Of a stretch of 64,000 nt of DNA, positions 54,480 through 64,000 are shown piece by piece (position 1 is the first letter of the stretch; the number at the start of each line of letters is the position of its first letter). The stretch is from NCBI RefSeq assembly GCF_000471905.2, contig NW_006500346.1:1004720-1068719 (forward strand), given 5' to 3'. Below the pieces are notes generated by a model. The model made no database searches. It saw only the letters and a list, made by a program, of their open reading frames with translations, and was not told the origin of the DNA. The position numbers were made by a program, and so were the translations under genes. This DNA is from Amborella trichopoda. Lineage: Eukaryota > Streptophyta > Magnoliopsida > Amborellales > Amborellaceae.

Positions 54480-55526
54480 TCAATCAGTATCAGAATAACC
54501 AATAATATCAGTGTGACCATTCGGTTTCAACCAAATACCTCTATCGGGTGACGACTTCAGATATCTGAAAATCTTATCGACAACGTCCATATGACATAAT
54601 CTAGGAGCATGCATAAATTGGCTCATAAGACTAACCGCATACATTATATTTGGTCGTGTTACAGTCAAATAAAACAATATGCCCACAAGTCTCCGAAAGC
54701 GGCCCACATCTTCAAGAGGTTTTCCATTTGTTGAATTAAGTTTGCAATTAATATGAACATAAGTGTCAACAGGTTTGACTTCCCGTTTCTCAGTTTATTT
54801 AAACATATCTAATACATATTTCCTTTGAGAAATGAATAGTCCATTTTATAAATGTGCTACTTCAATACTAAAAAAATACTTTAGTTGACAAAGATCCTTG
54901 ATGTATTTCTTGTGAAGATAATTTGTAAGCTTCATGATGTTTTATTTATCATTACCTGTAATGATAATATCGTCAACGTAAATGAGTATAATTGTTGTAC
55001 CTGAAGCTCCCCTTTTTGTGAACATTGAATAACCAACTGAACTTCTAGTAAATTTGACACTCGTCAAGATTGAGCTGAGTTTGGCATACCATAGTTTATA
55101 TGTGAGGTGGTTGTTTAACTTCATACAAAGCCTTATATAATTTGCATACAAGGCCTTTATCATTTTCTTTAGAATGACATGGAGAAAGACTCATATAGAT
55201 GTCACTGTAAAGGAGACTCATATAGATGTCTTTGTAAAGGTCACAATGTAAAAATACATTTTTAACATCCATCTGATATAGAGACTATCCACAATTAACT
55301 ACGATAAACAAAAAACGCACACCGTATTCATATTGACAACTGTTACAAAAGTCTATTTATAGTCTACTCCATAAGTTTGAGTAAATCCTTTGGCCACCAA
55401 CCTGCCATTATGCCTCTCATCAGACCCATCACTATTATATTTGATTTTAAAAACTCATCTACATCCAACTTCTTTCTTCCCTTTAGGTAACTTGGCAGTG
55501 TCCCAAGTATGGTTCTTGTCAAGTGT
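54480..55526 (-). pseudogene. Copia reverse transcriptase remnant
   Basis: YVDDIIITGND (catalytic YVDD about 54969-54980) and, nearer the C-terminus, RRLVGILFYLTVTRPNI and MSQFMHAPR, HMDVVDKIFRYLK. Several frameshifts, and a short duplicated piece (CATATAGATGTC, 55192 and 55219), break it. Confidence 0.85.
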
Positions 55527-56900
55527 CTAAAGTTCCTCTTTTATGGCCTTCCTCCGCACAAGTTGAGAAATGACATCTTGAAAATTATTTAGCTCATAAT
55601 TATTAGAGATGGAACTCAGAAAAGCAAAATAATCATGAGATATATATTCATATAAAATATAATTTTGAATAGGAAAATAAACTGCATGGTAAGTATAAAA
55701 ATATAGAAGTATAAAGTAAGGTTGAGAGATACGAGAAGACCTGCGCAAGAGGAGATCAGATGGGGCCACAACTACGACGAAGTCTTCTTCTTCTAAACCA
55801 ATTTGGTGAGTTTTAGAGGTATCTTCAGCTTCAATTTGATCATCATAACTTGTTTCGAGTGTGTTGGACACATTATTGGTACAATATTAAGTAAGGGCAA
55901 ACGACCTCTTGAACACTCGTCCTGAGTCTTATTTTCCAAACCACTATCCAATGTGTCATGAAAATAGGACTCAGTTTCAATAAATTGAACATATCTAGAA
56001 ATATGCAATTTTCTAATTGTGGGATCACAATATTTGTATCCCTTTTGAGTAGAGTATCCAATAATGATACACCTACTAGAACGTCTATCAAGTTTATCCC
56101 GGTTGTGCTTAGCCACATGAACATAAGGCCCGCATTCAAATACTCGCAAATGGGACAAATCAAATTTTATATTTTTCAAAATTTCAAGGGGATATTTATC
56201 CTTAAGAATTTTACTTAGAAGTCTATTAATCAAATAGCAAGTAGTTAAAACAGCTTCTGACCAATAAACTTTTTAAACATACATCTAAAACATCAAAGAC
56301 TTTGTAGATTCCAAAGTGTGTCTAATTTTCCTTTAAGCAACTCCATTATGCTGAGGCATTCCAACACACGATGTTTGATGTATAATACTAAGATTTAATA
56401 AATGCTCAGAAAAAGCTTTGTTCACATACTTTGTGTCACAAAATTCTAATCGTCTTTATATTGAGTAGAAAGTAGTTTGGAAAGAATTTTAAACATAGGA
56501 AAAACTTTAGGTTTTTATTTCAATAAATATACCGAAGTAGCATGAGAGCAATCATCAATAAAAATAACAAAATATTTAAATCCCACATAAGAATCAACTG
56601 AGGTTGGTCCCCACACACCAATAAAATTGGTTCCTTTGAAACATGCATAGAAGACTAAAAATGAAGTCTTGTCTGTTTTAAGAATTTGCATACTTCACAA
56701 GAATAAGAGTTTAAAGTTAAAGATAGCATTAAGAACTTCAAAACTTTATCTCAAGGGTGTCCAAATCTTTAATGCCACAATTTGTTAATATTGGAATTAT
56801 CTTGACTGACCACCAAATTCTTAGTCTCCTAATTGAATAAATACAGCCCATGAGACATTCTTCATTCCCCAATCTTCTTCTCCGTAGCCTAGTATTGAAA
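55527..56900 (-). pseudogene. Copia integrase and linker remnant
   Basis: 56233-55793 reads FDLSHLRVFECGPYVHV, DKLDRRSSRCIIIGYSTQKGY and KLHISRYVQFIE, the conserved C-terminal part of Copia integrase. Upstream fragments to about 56900 include the core in broken frames. 55871-55527 is the acidic linker ahead of RT. Confidence 0.8.
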
Positions 56901-56935
56901 AGATACAGAGTTGGGAGAAAAAATAACATTGCAAT

Positions 56936-57190
56936 TCATGTTTTGAGTAATTTACTAAGAGATGTTAAGTTAGAGGAAAATGATGGCATAAAAAAAACTT
57001 CAAAGTTTTGTGACTTGGAGAAGAAATTGATCTTATCAACACCATGGACAATAATCAATAAACCATTAGCAATAGACACAAGGTTCATATTTTTGTTATT
57101 TTTTATATTAAATATACATTGCAAGTTACCAGTCATATGATCTGTAGCACCAAAGTCTATTATCCAATAAAAAGTATCACATGAAGCCAC
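56936..57190 (-). pseudogene. Copia protease remnant
   Basis: FYWIIDFGATDHMTG: the active site, normally DSGA, reads DFGA here (about 57146-57157). It is followed by the NLTSLSKLL block (LLSVxKL type) of Copia proteases. Open for 84 codons but catalytically doubtful. Confidence 0.8.
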
Positions 57191-58146
57191 GAGAGTATAG
57201 GGGTTACTTTTGTCTAGGAATAAAGAAGAATAATCCTATATGGCGAAAGAACCACTGTTGTTACTTAATTGTTGATGATGATCATAGTTGTAGTGATAGA
57301 TTTGAGTGGTTACAGTCTGAGCGCTACATTTGTCTGTTGTCATATTACCACTATTTTGAGGCTTTATGTTTCATATTTCTCATTATTAACAACCAGGGAA
57401 AATTTTTAAACACTTTATTCAGAGATTTTGAAATCAAAATTCATGATTTTCTTCCTACTCATGTGTTCAAGTATAGATTTTTTAAAGAGACACAGCTTTT
57501 GACTTAGCAAGATAATTAAGTTCATTCAAAAGATCAGTAGTAAGTTTCAAGCTGTTGTGTAATTTTCTAAGTCTGTTATTATAAAGAGATAACAAGAACC
57601 GTAAGACTGATCTGATCAATACAAGGGCAGTTAAAAAATAGAATACACCTCAATAAAAAAGACTAAAAGTCCCAAAAAGAAATAAATTTGTTATCTTTCT
57701 TTCTCCAGAAAGAGCCAATGTGTATCCAACGTGATCTTTGCACTAGATCTTGCGCACAAACCATAAGCAAACATAAAAACCAATGGTCCCGATCCGCACA
57801 AATAAGGCATAGAACACTATAGTCATATGCCCAAAATTAGTTAGCGACATTCCTTATCAATGAATGTCCAAAACACTTTGGAAAAAAATGTCCAAACACT
57901 ATGCAAAAAACATATTTCTCAATGCAAACATCCTCCACAAGAAAGAAAGCAACCAAGAGAGAGAAAGTTTGTAACCTTCCTTCTCAATGCAAACGGCATT
58001 CTCCATGGCAAAGCAGTTTGCAAAAACTTCCTTCTCAATACAAACGTCTTGCACAAGAAAGAAAGGATTGAGGAGAGAGATCCACACTCATCCCTAAAAA
58101 AAAAAAGAATATATCGATTGTAATCTTCTACACATGTCTTAAGACT
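57191..58146 (-). pseudogene. Copia gag and leader remnants
   Basis: Little coding survives; the usual capsid domain is mostly absent, suggesting a deletion. A tandem duplication is visible at 57915-58065 (TTCTCAATGCAAAC... AAGAAAG blocks, three units). Confidence 0.5.
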
Positions 58147-58149
58147 TCT

Positions 58150-58160
58150 GCTCTGATACC
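58150..58160 (-). other. tRNA-Met primer binding site of the Copia element
   Basis: GGTATCAGAGC on the minus strand, next to the LTR end TTTAACA. Confidence 0.75.
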
Positions 58161-58161
58161 T

Positions 58162-58410
58162 TGTTAAAGTTACAATAAGTGAAATAGAGAGGAGAGAAAA
58201 ATATATCAACACAATATATATATGGTTACGCAATAGCGCCTATATCCACGGAGAATAAACTAGTTTATCATTTATAAAAATTACTATGGTTTACCAAAGA
58301 TTTATAGGGTTATAACTATTGCCCTTTAAAAAATAAAAGCCCATTACAATGGTAATCCCAAAAAATATGAAACTCAATAAACTCAATATAAGAAACTTAA
58401 TAGTAATATA
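58162..58410 (-). repeat. 5' LTR of the Copia element, truncated
   Basis: Ends TTTAACA at 58162 on the minus strand. Similarity to the other LTR stops near 58410, so the outer end is missing. Confidence 0.7.
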
Positions 58411-58940
58411 GGAGCTTTCTAGCCTTTATCACACCCTCTTCTTGCCCTTTACAATGCTAATCCCACCTGCGTAAATATATATTTTTTTTGGGTAATTCAA
58501 CAATAAGAATTGAATTTAAGATGTTATTGACTATCGACAGCTAGCATCCTTTCTAATATGCGTGCTTTATCTTTTAAATTCTATTAGTATCAAAATTTTT
58601 AAATCATATATATTATAATTATTATTATCTGTTAGATCATAAGTTTTTCCTTCTAATAGGTATATTTACCTCTTAAATTCAAGTTATATGAAAGTTAAGA
58701 AAGTTCTGAGATGCATATAAAGAGTAAAACTACTAAATAAATACATATTAATATTGCATATTAGGATAATATATCATTAGTAGAGGGCAAAGTCAACAGG
58801 ACTTTTGTTCGTGAGTATTCGAAATTTGTCGATGTACCTATTTGATTGCATTTAACTGAAGAGTTCGCTCTTAAAAAAGCATTAAAAATACAGAAAAGAA
58901 GTAAACAAACTTTTATTCCTGAATATTTAAATTTGGAAAA
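58411..58940. other. Intergenic, no gene seen
   Basis: AT-rich; nothing recognisable. Confidence 0.4.
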
Positions 58941-58944
58941 TGGT

Positions 58945-59410
58945 TTGATAGGTTTAAAGTCCTATCAAAATAAGTAAATCCTTGCCTCTTAACTCATCAA
59001 ATATTGTAAGTCAAGCATTGAAAAACTTTTACATCGATCATCTCGACTTGGGCAACATGCTTATGAAAAAAACTAGGATTTCAAGCTCTAAGAATAATGT
59101 ATATCATAATAAGGGATTGTATACAATGAGACCATTTACCTTTAATATGAAGTGGTCACGATTTTTTACAACCATTTGATGTGAAATTTTATAGCTTAGA
59201 TGTGTCACAAAATTCGAGTTGTCGATAATAAAATGTGAGAGTTCACTTATCCGTAAGATCTGTACCATTTATTTAGTTTTAAATTTTATTGTCGATATTA
59301 AAAATTGATTTTAGAACTATTATAGATATTTTTGTTGCCAAAAGTACTCCTATACGAGGATTTTGAGGTGAATCTTTATCTTATTTTCATAAAGGTTAGG
59401 CCTTATAGAA
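58945..59410. mobile_element. Composite MITE remnants
   Basis: The outer part resembles 51385-51735 (TTTAAAGTCCTATCAAAATAAG ... AAGGTTAGGCCTTATAGAAAT). An inner piece at 59106-59220 starts GGGATTGTATACAATGAGAC and is a truncated copy of that second family, so one MITE sits inside another. Confidence 0.6.
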
Positions 59411-60015
59411 ATCTCATCATTAAAATTTTGTAAGAAAAACACAAATTACTTTTATTCGTGGATAATAATCTTCAAATTTTTGTATAAAAACATAGTAGAC
59501 ATTTCCTATCTTTAAAAGCCATTTTTTGAAAAACATCAGTACAAAATCATGTGGTATCCATAGTTTGACTGTTCCACTTGAGTCCACACACCATGTAGAG
59601 ACAGAGAAACAGTATGTCAAGAAAAGATGAGAGAGAGAGAACACTATTTCAATAAAAGATGAGAGAGAGTCAAGAAAAGACAAGAGAGAGAAAGACCATT
59701 GTATTTAGTTTAGGGCTTCGAAAGAGGTTACATGTTTATAAATAATTGGCTAGCGCATGGACGTCAATGAGCGTATGCCATACGTTCACACTTTTAGAGA
59801 GAGAAAATCGTGCCGACAAAAAGAACTTTCATATAGTTTAGGGATGACATGAACCAAGGACGGGCTAGGTCCAATTTGGACCTGGACACACCCGACCCTA
59901 CTAGACCCATTGCGACCCGAGATGGATAGAGAGAGAGTGCTAATGGGAACTGAGCTGTCGAATTTTGATTTGTTCGGTTCAACTCCGAGTATTCTCGGAC
60001 CGGATGAGATATAAA
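59411..60015. other. Intergenic, no gene seen
   Basis: GAGAGAGA-rich tracts (59625-59690) and a GC-richer patch (59840-60030) with no supported frame. Confidence 0.4.
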
Positions 60016-60017
60016 AG

Positions 60018-60210
60018 AAACGGGATGGTTTCTATTCGGCCAGCACACATATGGTCAAAATACGGCTTGGCAATAAATATATTTTTTAAAAAATAATTTA
60101 ATCATAATTTTAAAAAATATATAATCTCTAACATGAACGTCATGATTATGAAAAAAATAAATTTGAAATACAATAATAATAATTATATTAAAAAAAAATT
60201 CAGACACAAT
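60018..60210. mobile_element. Decayed copy of the repeat at 33955-34505
   Basis: GGTTTCTATTCGGCC, then CGGCTTGGCAATAAATA and ATCATAATTTTAAAAAATAT, in the same order as at 34328-34440. Confidence 0.6.
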
Positions 60211-60690
60211 TGTTTGTATATGATCCAATAACAGTATTACCTGCGTTTTGATTTTAGAGAGAGAAAAACAAGAGAGAGAAAAAGGATAATAAATATATAA
60301 GTGCTTTGATTTTAGACCGAGAGAGAGAGGAGGGGGGATGCTTGCCACGCCACGCCACGCCGTTCAAAGTTCATGCTTCTGAAGTTTCCTGCACTTTTAT
60401 CTTTCTTTTGGGTTTTGTTTTAGAGAGAGAGGGGAGAGGGAGAGAGAGAGATAGGATGCATTTTGGTGGGGGTTTTTGTGGTTGGGGTTATCTTCTTTGC
60501 ATCAATCCGAATGGGTTTTCTTGGGGGCGAAGAATTTTACTTAGTTTGATTATCTTGAAAGGTAGATACATTCTGGTCATTTGCTGGTCTCTGCATTCTA
60601 GTGAGAGAGGCGGATAGAGATATATGCATTTGGTTGTTTTAAGGAGAGACAAGAATGGGAAATGAGGTGATGCAATAGATGGAGAGAAGT
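60211..60690. other. Low-complexity purine-rich DNA
   Basis: GAGAGAG tracts and a short CCACG tandem (60346-60361). The 103-codon plus-strand frame at 60306 has no recognised domain. Confidence 0.4.
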
Positions 60691-60694
60691 AGTG

Positions 60695-60985
60695 GATATC
60701 TCTCCCTCTATCACAGAGTAATGGCTCGCTCTTTTTTTCTGTAACTCTATTCCTGACTCGTAGAGTTATTTTATATTTCAAACACTCGACAGCAACCAGA
60801 GAAACGGGACATACGAGCAATCTCTCCCCTCTATCATAAACCGAGTAATTGATCTTTTTTTCTGTAACGTTATCCGTGGCGTATAGAGTTATATGGTATT
60901 TCAAACACCCGACAGCACAAACTAATTAAAAATGATGGAAAGCTGTCGCATATAGAGTTATCCCATATTTCAATTACCTGGTAAC
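60695..60985. repeat. Tandem repeat of about 121 bp
   Basis: TCTCTCCCTCTATCA, TTTTTTTCTGTAAC, TAGAGTTAT and CACTCGACAGCA recur in the same order from about 60699 and 60821. A third partial unit starts near 60945. Confidence 0.8.
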
Positions 60986-61199
60986 AAAAACTAATTAAAA
61001 GAAATGAAGCTGTCGGGTGATTCAAATACATGACAACATTTTTTTACTTTCAAAAATATAATCTCATGTACAGTATTTGTGTTATTGGATAGAGTAATTT
61101 GGGGGAAAACAAAATGACTAGTTGCCTACGAAACTTGGTATTTACCATTTTGTAATTCACCCTGCCCTTAACATTATATGTACGTAATTTTCTTTTTAT

Positions 61200-61530
61200 T
61201 TTCCATGCAAGGAAGTCACAATCTTCAGTGTGTCATAAAGTTCGAGAAAAATCTTTTTGAATTTTGAGCTTGGTTAATGAAATAATTACATCAACCCAAT
61301 TTCACCTCCAACGGTGAAGATTAATTGTGACCACCTTATATATAAAAAATAGTCTCATTATATATTTTTCCTACAAGTTATAATATCACATTTATATAGG
61401 GAATTGTATGATATAAGACTCTTTATTTATGGTATAGCGAGATGAAGATTATTTTTGGCAATTGGATGTGAAATTCGACAATTGTAGTATATCACAATAT
61501 TTAAGAAATTTTATTTTATATTTTATGCTT
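61200..61530. mobile_element. Two partial MITE copies, GGGATTGTATACAATGAGACC family
   Basis: 61210-61375 (GTGTCATAAAGTTCGAG ... TTGTGACCACCTTATATA ... TAGTCTCATTATATA) and 61395-61520 (GGGAATTGTATGATATAAG ... GGCAATTGGATGTGAAATTC), in opposite halves of the family. Confidence 0.65.
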
Positions 61531-61549
61531 AGTTACTCCTTGAGGATAT

Positions 61550-61642
61550 GACCTTTGATAAATCAAAATGATAACTCATTATTCATGTAGCCAACCCCTA
61601 AATAGTTGAAAAAAAAAACTCTAATAATGATGATGACGACTT
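61550..61642 (+). mobile_element. RTE LINE tail fragment
   Basis: TGTAGCCAACCCCTAAATAG then an A-run and AATGATGATGACGAC, resembling the RTE 3' end with its GATGAT tail. Confidence 0.5.
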
Positions 61643-62450
61643 TGTGCCCCGCCAATAACACACATTTAACTATCTAATGCCCCATCTAACAATTAGTAAT
61701 AATAATGACCCCCTTATACCATAATTAAATAATATTATTTTACATGACTTTGTTTCCGACCTAAAATCGAACTGACTCGAATGGTCCAGGGCGTATGGGT
61801 TAGATCCATGGTATGTAGACCCAAACCCAATTGAACGGATCCAACAATTGATTTTAATCTAGACTCGAGTAGTCTACGAGTCGACTCGTTTGAAACCCTG
61901 TAATACCAAAAACCTCAAAGGGAAATATCCTGCTTCCTCCACCCAAGTCCTCTCAAAACACTTCTTCTCTAGACTTGTAATTTTTAAATAATTATAAATA
62001 TGTTTATAAAGGGAAATTTGCAAACAAGTCGTCTGTTATTTTTGATATATTTTTTAAATAATTATATATTTCATATTTTATAATCAACTATTTTTTTATG
62101 AACATGAAGTGCATCTCGATTTTATCTCAATATATATACATTAGAATAAGCTCAAATTTGGTATTCTCATTGCTGTACCATTATACATCCATAAAACGTG
62201 TAAAAAATATTTTATGAATAAATAAATTTATCAAACTGCCACCATACTATTTAGAGATAATTTGATAATTTTATTTGTATCATTTTTTAAATAATATTTT
62301 ATAGATGTATGATGGTGAGAAGCATAAACATACCAAATTTAATCTTAATTAATCTAAAAACATCAAAATTTTAATATACTTTCATTCTAAATTACCATGA
62401 CTAAGTAAAAATGCAGTGATTTAAAAAACATCAAATCAGCATGGAATCAC
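61643..62450. other. Intergenic, no gene seen
   Basis: AT-rich; 62180-62310 contains inverted AAAATATTTTATGAATAAATAAA / AATAATATTTTATAGATG words that may be an old MITE. Confidence 0.4.
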
Positions 62451-62452
62451 TT

Positions 62453-62945
62453 TTTTTTTAAGAACAGCCTCAAATTTTTATTCAATAGAACAAAATTACA
62501 CCTTCAAAACAAAACAATAAAAAAAACAAGAAAACAAACTACCAACCACTAAAATCCTACCACTCAAAATCTCTCAATAACTAAACTACTACCCTGTGCA
62601 CCCAAATTTGCAAGTCCATCTGCCTCCATATTCATTTCTCGATATACATGTCTAACATTATATACCAACTCAACAGTAGTAAAAAAACTAAAGACATAAG
62701 ACTATGGATAATCAGCTTCCCTCTTTAACCAATTAACAATATTCATATAATCCCCTTCTACCGCCAATTTAACCCCTTAAAGAACCGCATGAAGCTCAGC
62801 ATTATTTGTAGTCACCACCCCGATAGGTCCATGTTACTTCAGTAAAACTATACCTTCTCAATCCCTAACTATACCTCCCACACCCCCTTGACCTGGATTA
62901 CCCATTTAGCATCCATCAACGGTCAACTTCAGCCATCCATTACAT
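62453..62945 (-). pseudogene. L1-type LINE RNase H remnant
   Basis: Minus strand: GWLKLTVDGC, GNPGQGGVGGIVRD, TNNAELHAVL, and at the end REMNMEADGLANLGAQG. This is the RNase H domain carried by plant L1 elements downstream of RT. The A-rich tail is at the low-coordinate end. Stops are present, and the 5' part is missing or not recognisable. Confidence 0.85.
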
Positions 62946-63165
62946 GGGTATTTTCATATACCTACTAATACTCTTCATTTATTTCTCTCTGATAGGCACA
63001 TTAAGATCACGAAAAATTACAAAAAATCTCTCAAGACCACACTTTCTATACAACTTACCCCGAATCTAACTATTTATCTCATTTTTTCCCCAAAACAAAC
63101 TTTATATACAACTACCCCTAAGGGAAAAAATTTATTTTTTAGATGAAAATACCATTCTCGTACAC
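62946..63165. other. Intergenic, possibly L1 upstream sequence
   Basis: No motif seen; may continue the L1 remnant. Confidence 0.3.
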
Positions 63166-63169
63166 AAAA

Positions 63170-63480
63170 ATCATTTTGGCCATATTTGACGTTGACTTTT
63201 GGACCCCAGTAGCACAATACCGGAGCGCACAAATGCCGGACCGCCTTAAGACAATTATCGGTCCGAAGCTGAGTACTGTCAGATCGCCTTTTACATAGTG
63301 CCGAAGTCCTGGAATCCAGTAACATCTATTGTCAGACCGCCTTTTACAACGGGCGGACTGCTGGTAGAGACCCTATTTTGGTGTGATAGGGGAAGAGGCG
63401 TAGGTAATCGCCCTTTACAACGGTCGGACTGCACTTTACATAATGGCAGAGCCCCTATTTTGGAGTGATAGAGAGACAGG
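63170..63480. repeat. Cluster of palindromic GGACCGCC/GGCGGAC units
   Basis: CCGCCTT(A/T)... and GGGCGGACTGC words alternate: CGGACCGCCTTAAGAC, TCAGACCGCCTTTTACAAC, GGGCGGACTGC, CGCCCTTTACAACGG, TCGGACTGCACTTTAC. The block CCCTATTTTGG-GTGATAG is duplicated (63371 and 63450). GC-rich against AT-rich surroundings; no gene. Confidence 0.6.
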
Positions 63481-63858
63481 CGTAAGTAAGATAAAAGTAA
63501 TGAAAGGTAGTTTAGGTATTTTTTATTATTTTATTTGGTTGGTGGTATTTGTATAAAAAATGTATTTTGAGGAAGAAGTTAGAAAAAACATTAGGTTGGG
63601 GTAAGTTGCATAAGAAGTGTAGTCTTGGGAGTTTTCCCTTAAAATTATACATCATATCCATTTTTGAGACACCCCACAATTCATTTTTTATGCATAGGAA
63701 CTCAGCAACCACCATACTAATCTTTTCTACCAACTCATTTGCAGAATCGGCACGGAATCACCCGGTCTCATCAGGGAATAGGTCACCCATTTCGATTATG
63801 TCAATATATAAGCAATCATTTGGGTCTAGAAGAAATCCAAAGGTTTGCTATAGTAAAA

Positions 63859-63942
63859 CAACATTTTGCTAAAATAAAAACAACGATTCATTGATTCGGA
63901 CAACATTTTGCTAAAATAAAAACATCGATTCGTTGATTCGGA
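63859..63942 (+). repeat. 42-bp direct tandem duplication
   Basis: CAACATTTTGCTAAAATAAA starts both units at 63859 and 63901; the units end with GATTCGGA and differ at two or three bases. Confidence 0.9.
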
Positions 63943-64000
63943 CCGGCTTTAAGCTAGTTCATTGGTTTTGCATGTAGCTTTCGTCAATTCACTACTTTTC

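Larger units (their letters stand above)
53798..58410 (-). mobile_element. Ty1/Copia LTR retrotransposon, decayed
   Basis: Read on the minus strand: LTR remnant 58410-58162, PBS, short gag remnants, protease, integrase, RT, RNase H, polypurine tract and 3' LTR 54036-53798. The order protease-integrase-RT is diagnostic of Copia. Stops and frameshifts occur throughout, and both LTR outer ends are eroded. Confidence 0.85.

Noticed and set aside
60306-60617. 103-codon plus-strand frame
   Set aside because: Composed of GAGAGAG-rich low-complexity DNA with no recognised motif.
62442-63760. Possible target duplication (GCATGGAATCAC / GCACGGAATCAC) around an L1 of 1.3 kb
   Set aside because: The sequence between about 62950 and 63740 shows no L1 coding signal and contains an unrelated palindromic cluster, so the match may be chance.

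Overview
This is nuclear DNA of a flowering plant. The evidence is an AT-rich composition, introns with GT/AG borders, plant LTR retrotransposons, RTE and L1 LINEs, many MITEs, and a large cluster of endogenous plant pararetrovirus (family Caulimoviridae) sequence. The species cannot be fixed from the sequence. Host genes are sparse: one clear conserved gene and one small candidate secreted peptide. Nearly everything else is repeats in various stages of decay. A run of Ns at 32844-33000 is an assembly gap inside an LTR.

1-13551: a rearranged, inactive cluster of florendovirus-like pararetrovirus pieces. The gene order fits florendoviruses: ORF1 with movement protein, coat protein with zinc knuckle, aspartic protease, reverse transcriptase and RNase H, then a second ORF of unknown function that overlaps the ORF1 stop by ATGA. 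The pieces are a plus-strand ORF2 plus regulatory region (1-2197), a long minus-strand piece running from the regulatory region back to the movement protein (2198-8735), three smaller minus-strand fragments (8736-10496), and a plus-strand pol plus regulatory region plus ORF1 start (10497-13551). The cluster therefore contains two sets of long inverted repeats. Two regulatory regions keep a TATA box, a poly(A) signal and a tRNA-Met primer binding site. Every ORF carries stops or frameshifts. Several stops are shared between opposite-strand copies, which points to duplication after inactivation. The right edge abuts a (TA)n tract.

13552-19970: tandem repeats, then five exons of a minus-strand gene related to plant pyridoxamine 5'-phosphate oxidase-like flavoproteins (15976-18621). 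I cannot find the remaining 3' exons in the window, and the viral cluster lies on that side. Upstream of the gene are a MITE and the decayed 3' end of an RTE LINE.

19971-33120: one complete but dead Ty3/Gypsy element of the Tat lineage, about 13 kb. It has both LTRs, a PBS, gag, protease, RT with YINN in place of YxDD, RNase H, a second archaeal-type RNase H, integrase, and a 107-bp tandem array before the 3' LTR. It inserted into the terminal repeat of a MITE.

33121-53611: intergenic DNA dominated by MITEs of a few families, often nested. Several have 9-bp target duplications typical of Mutator-like elements. There is also a 5'-truncated L1 with a perfect 15-bp target duplication, a (TAA)n microsatellite, a short ORF with a signal peptide next to a long G-run, and a GC-richer unidentified stretch (36.4-37.3 kb).

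53798-58410: a decayed minus-strand Ty1/Copia element (LTRs, PBS, protease, integrase, RT, RNase H, polypurine tract). 58411-64000: more MITE copies, an L1 RNase H remnant and short tandem repeats.
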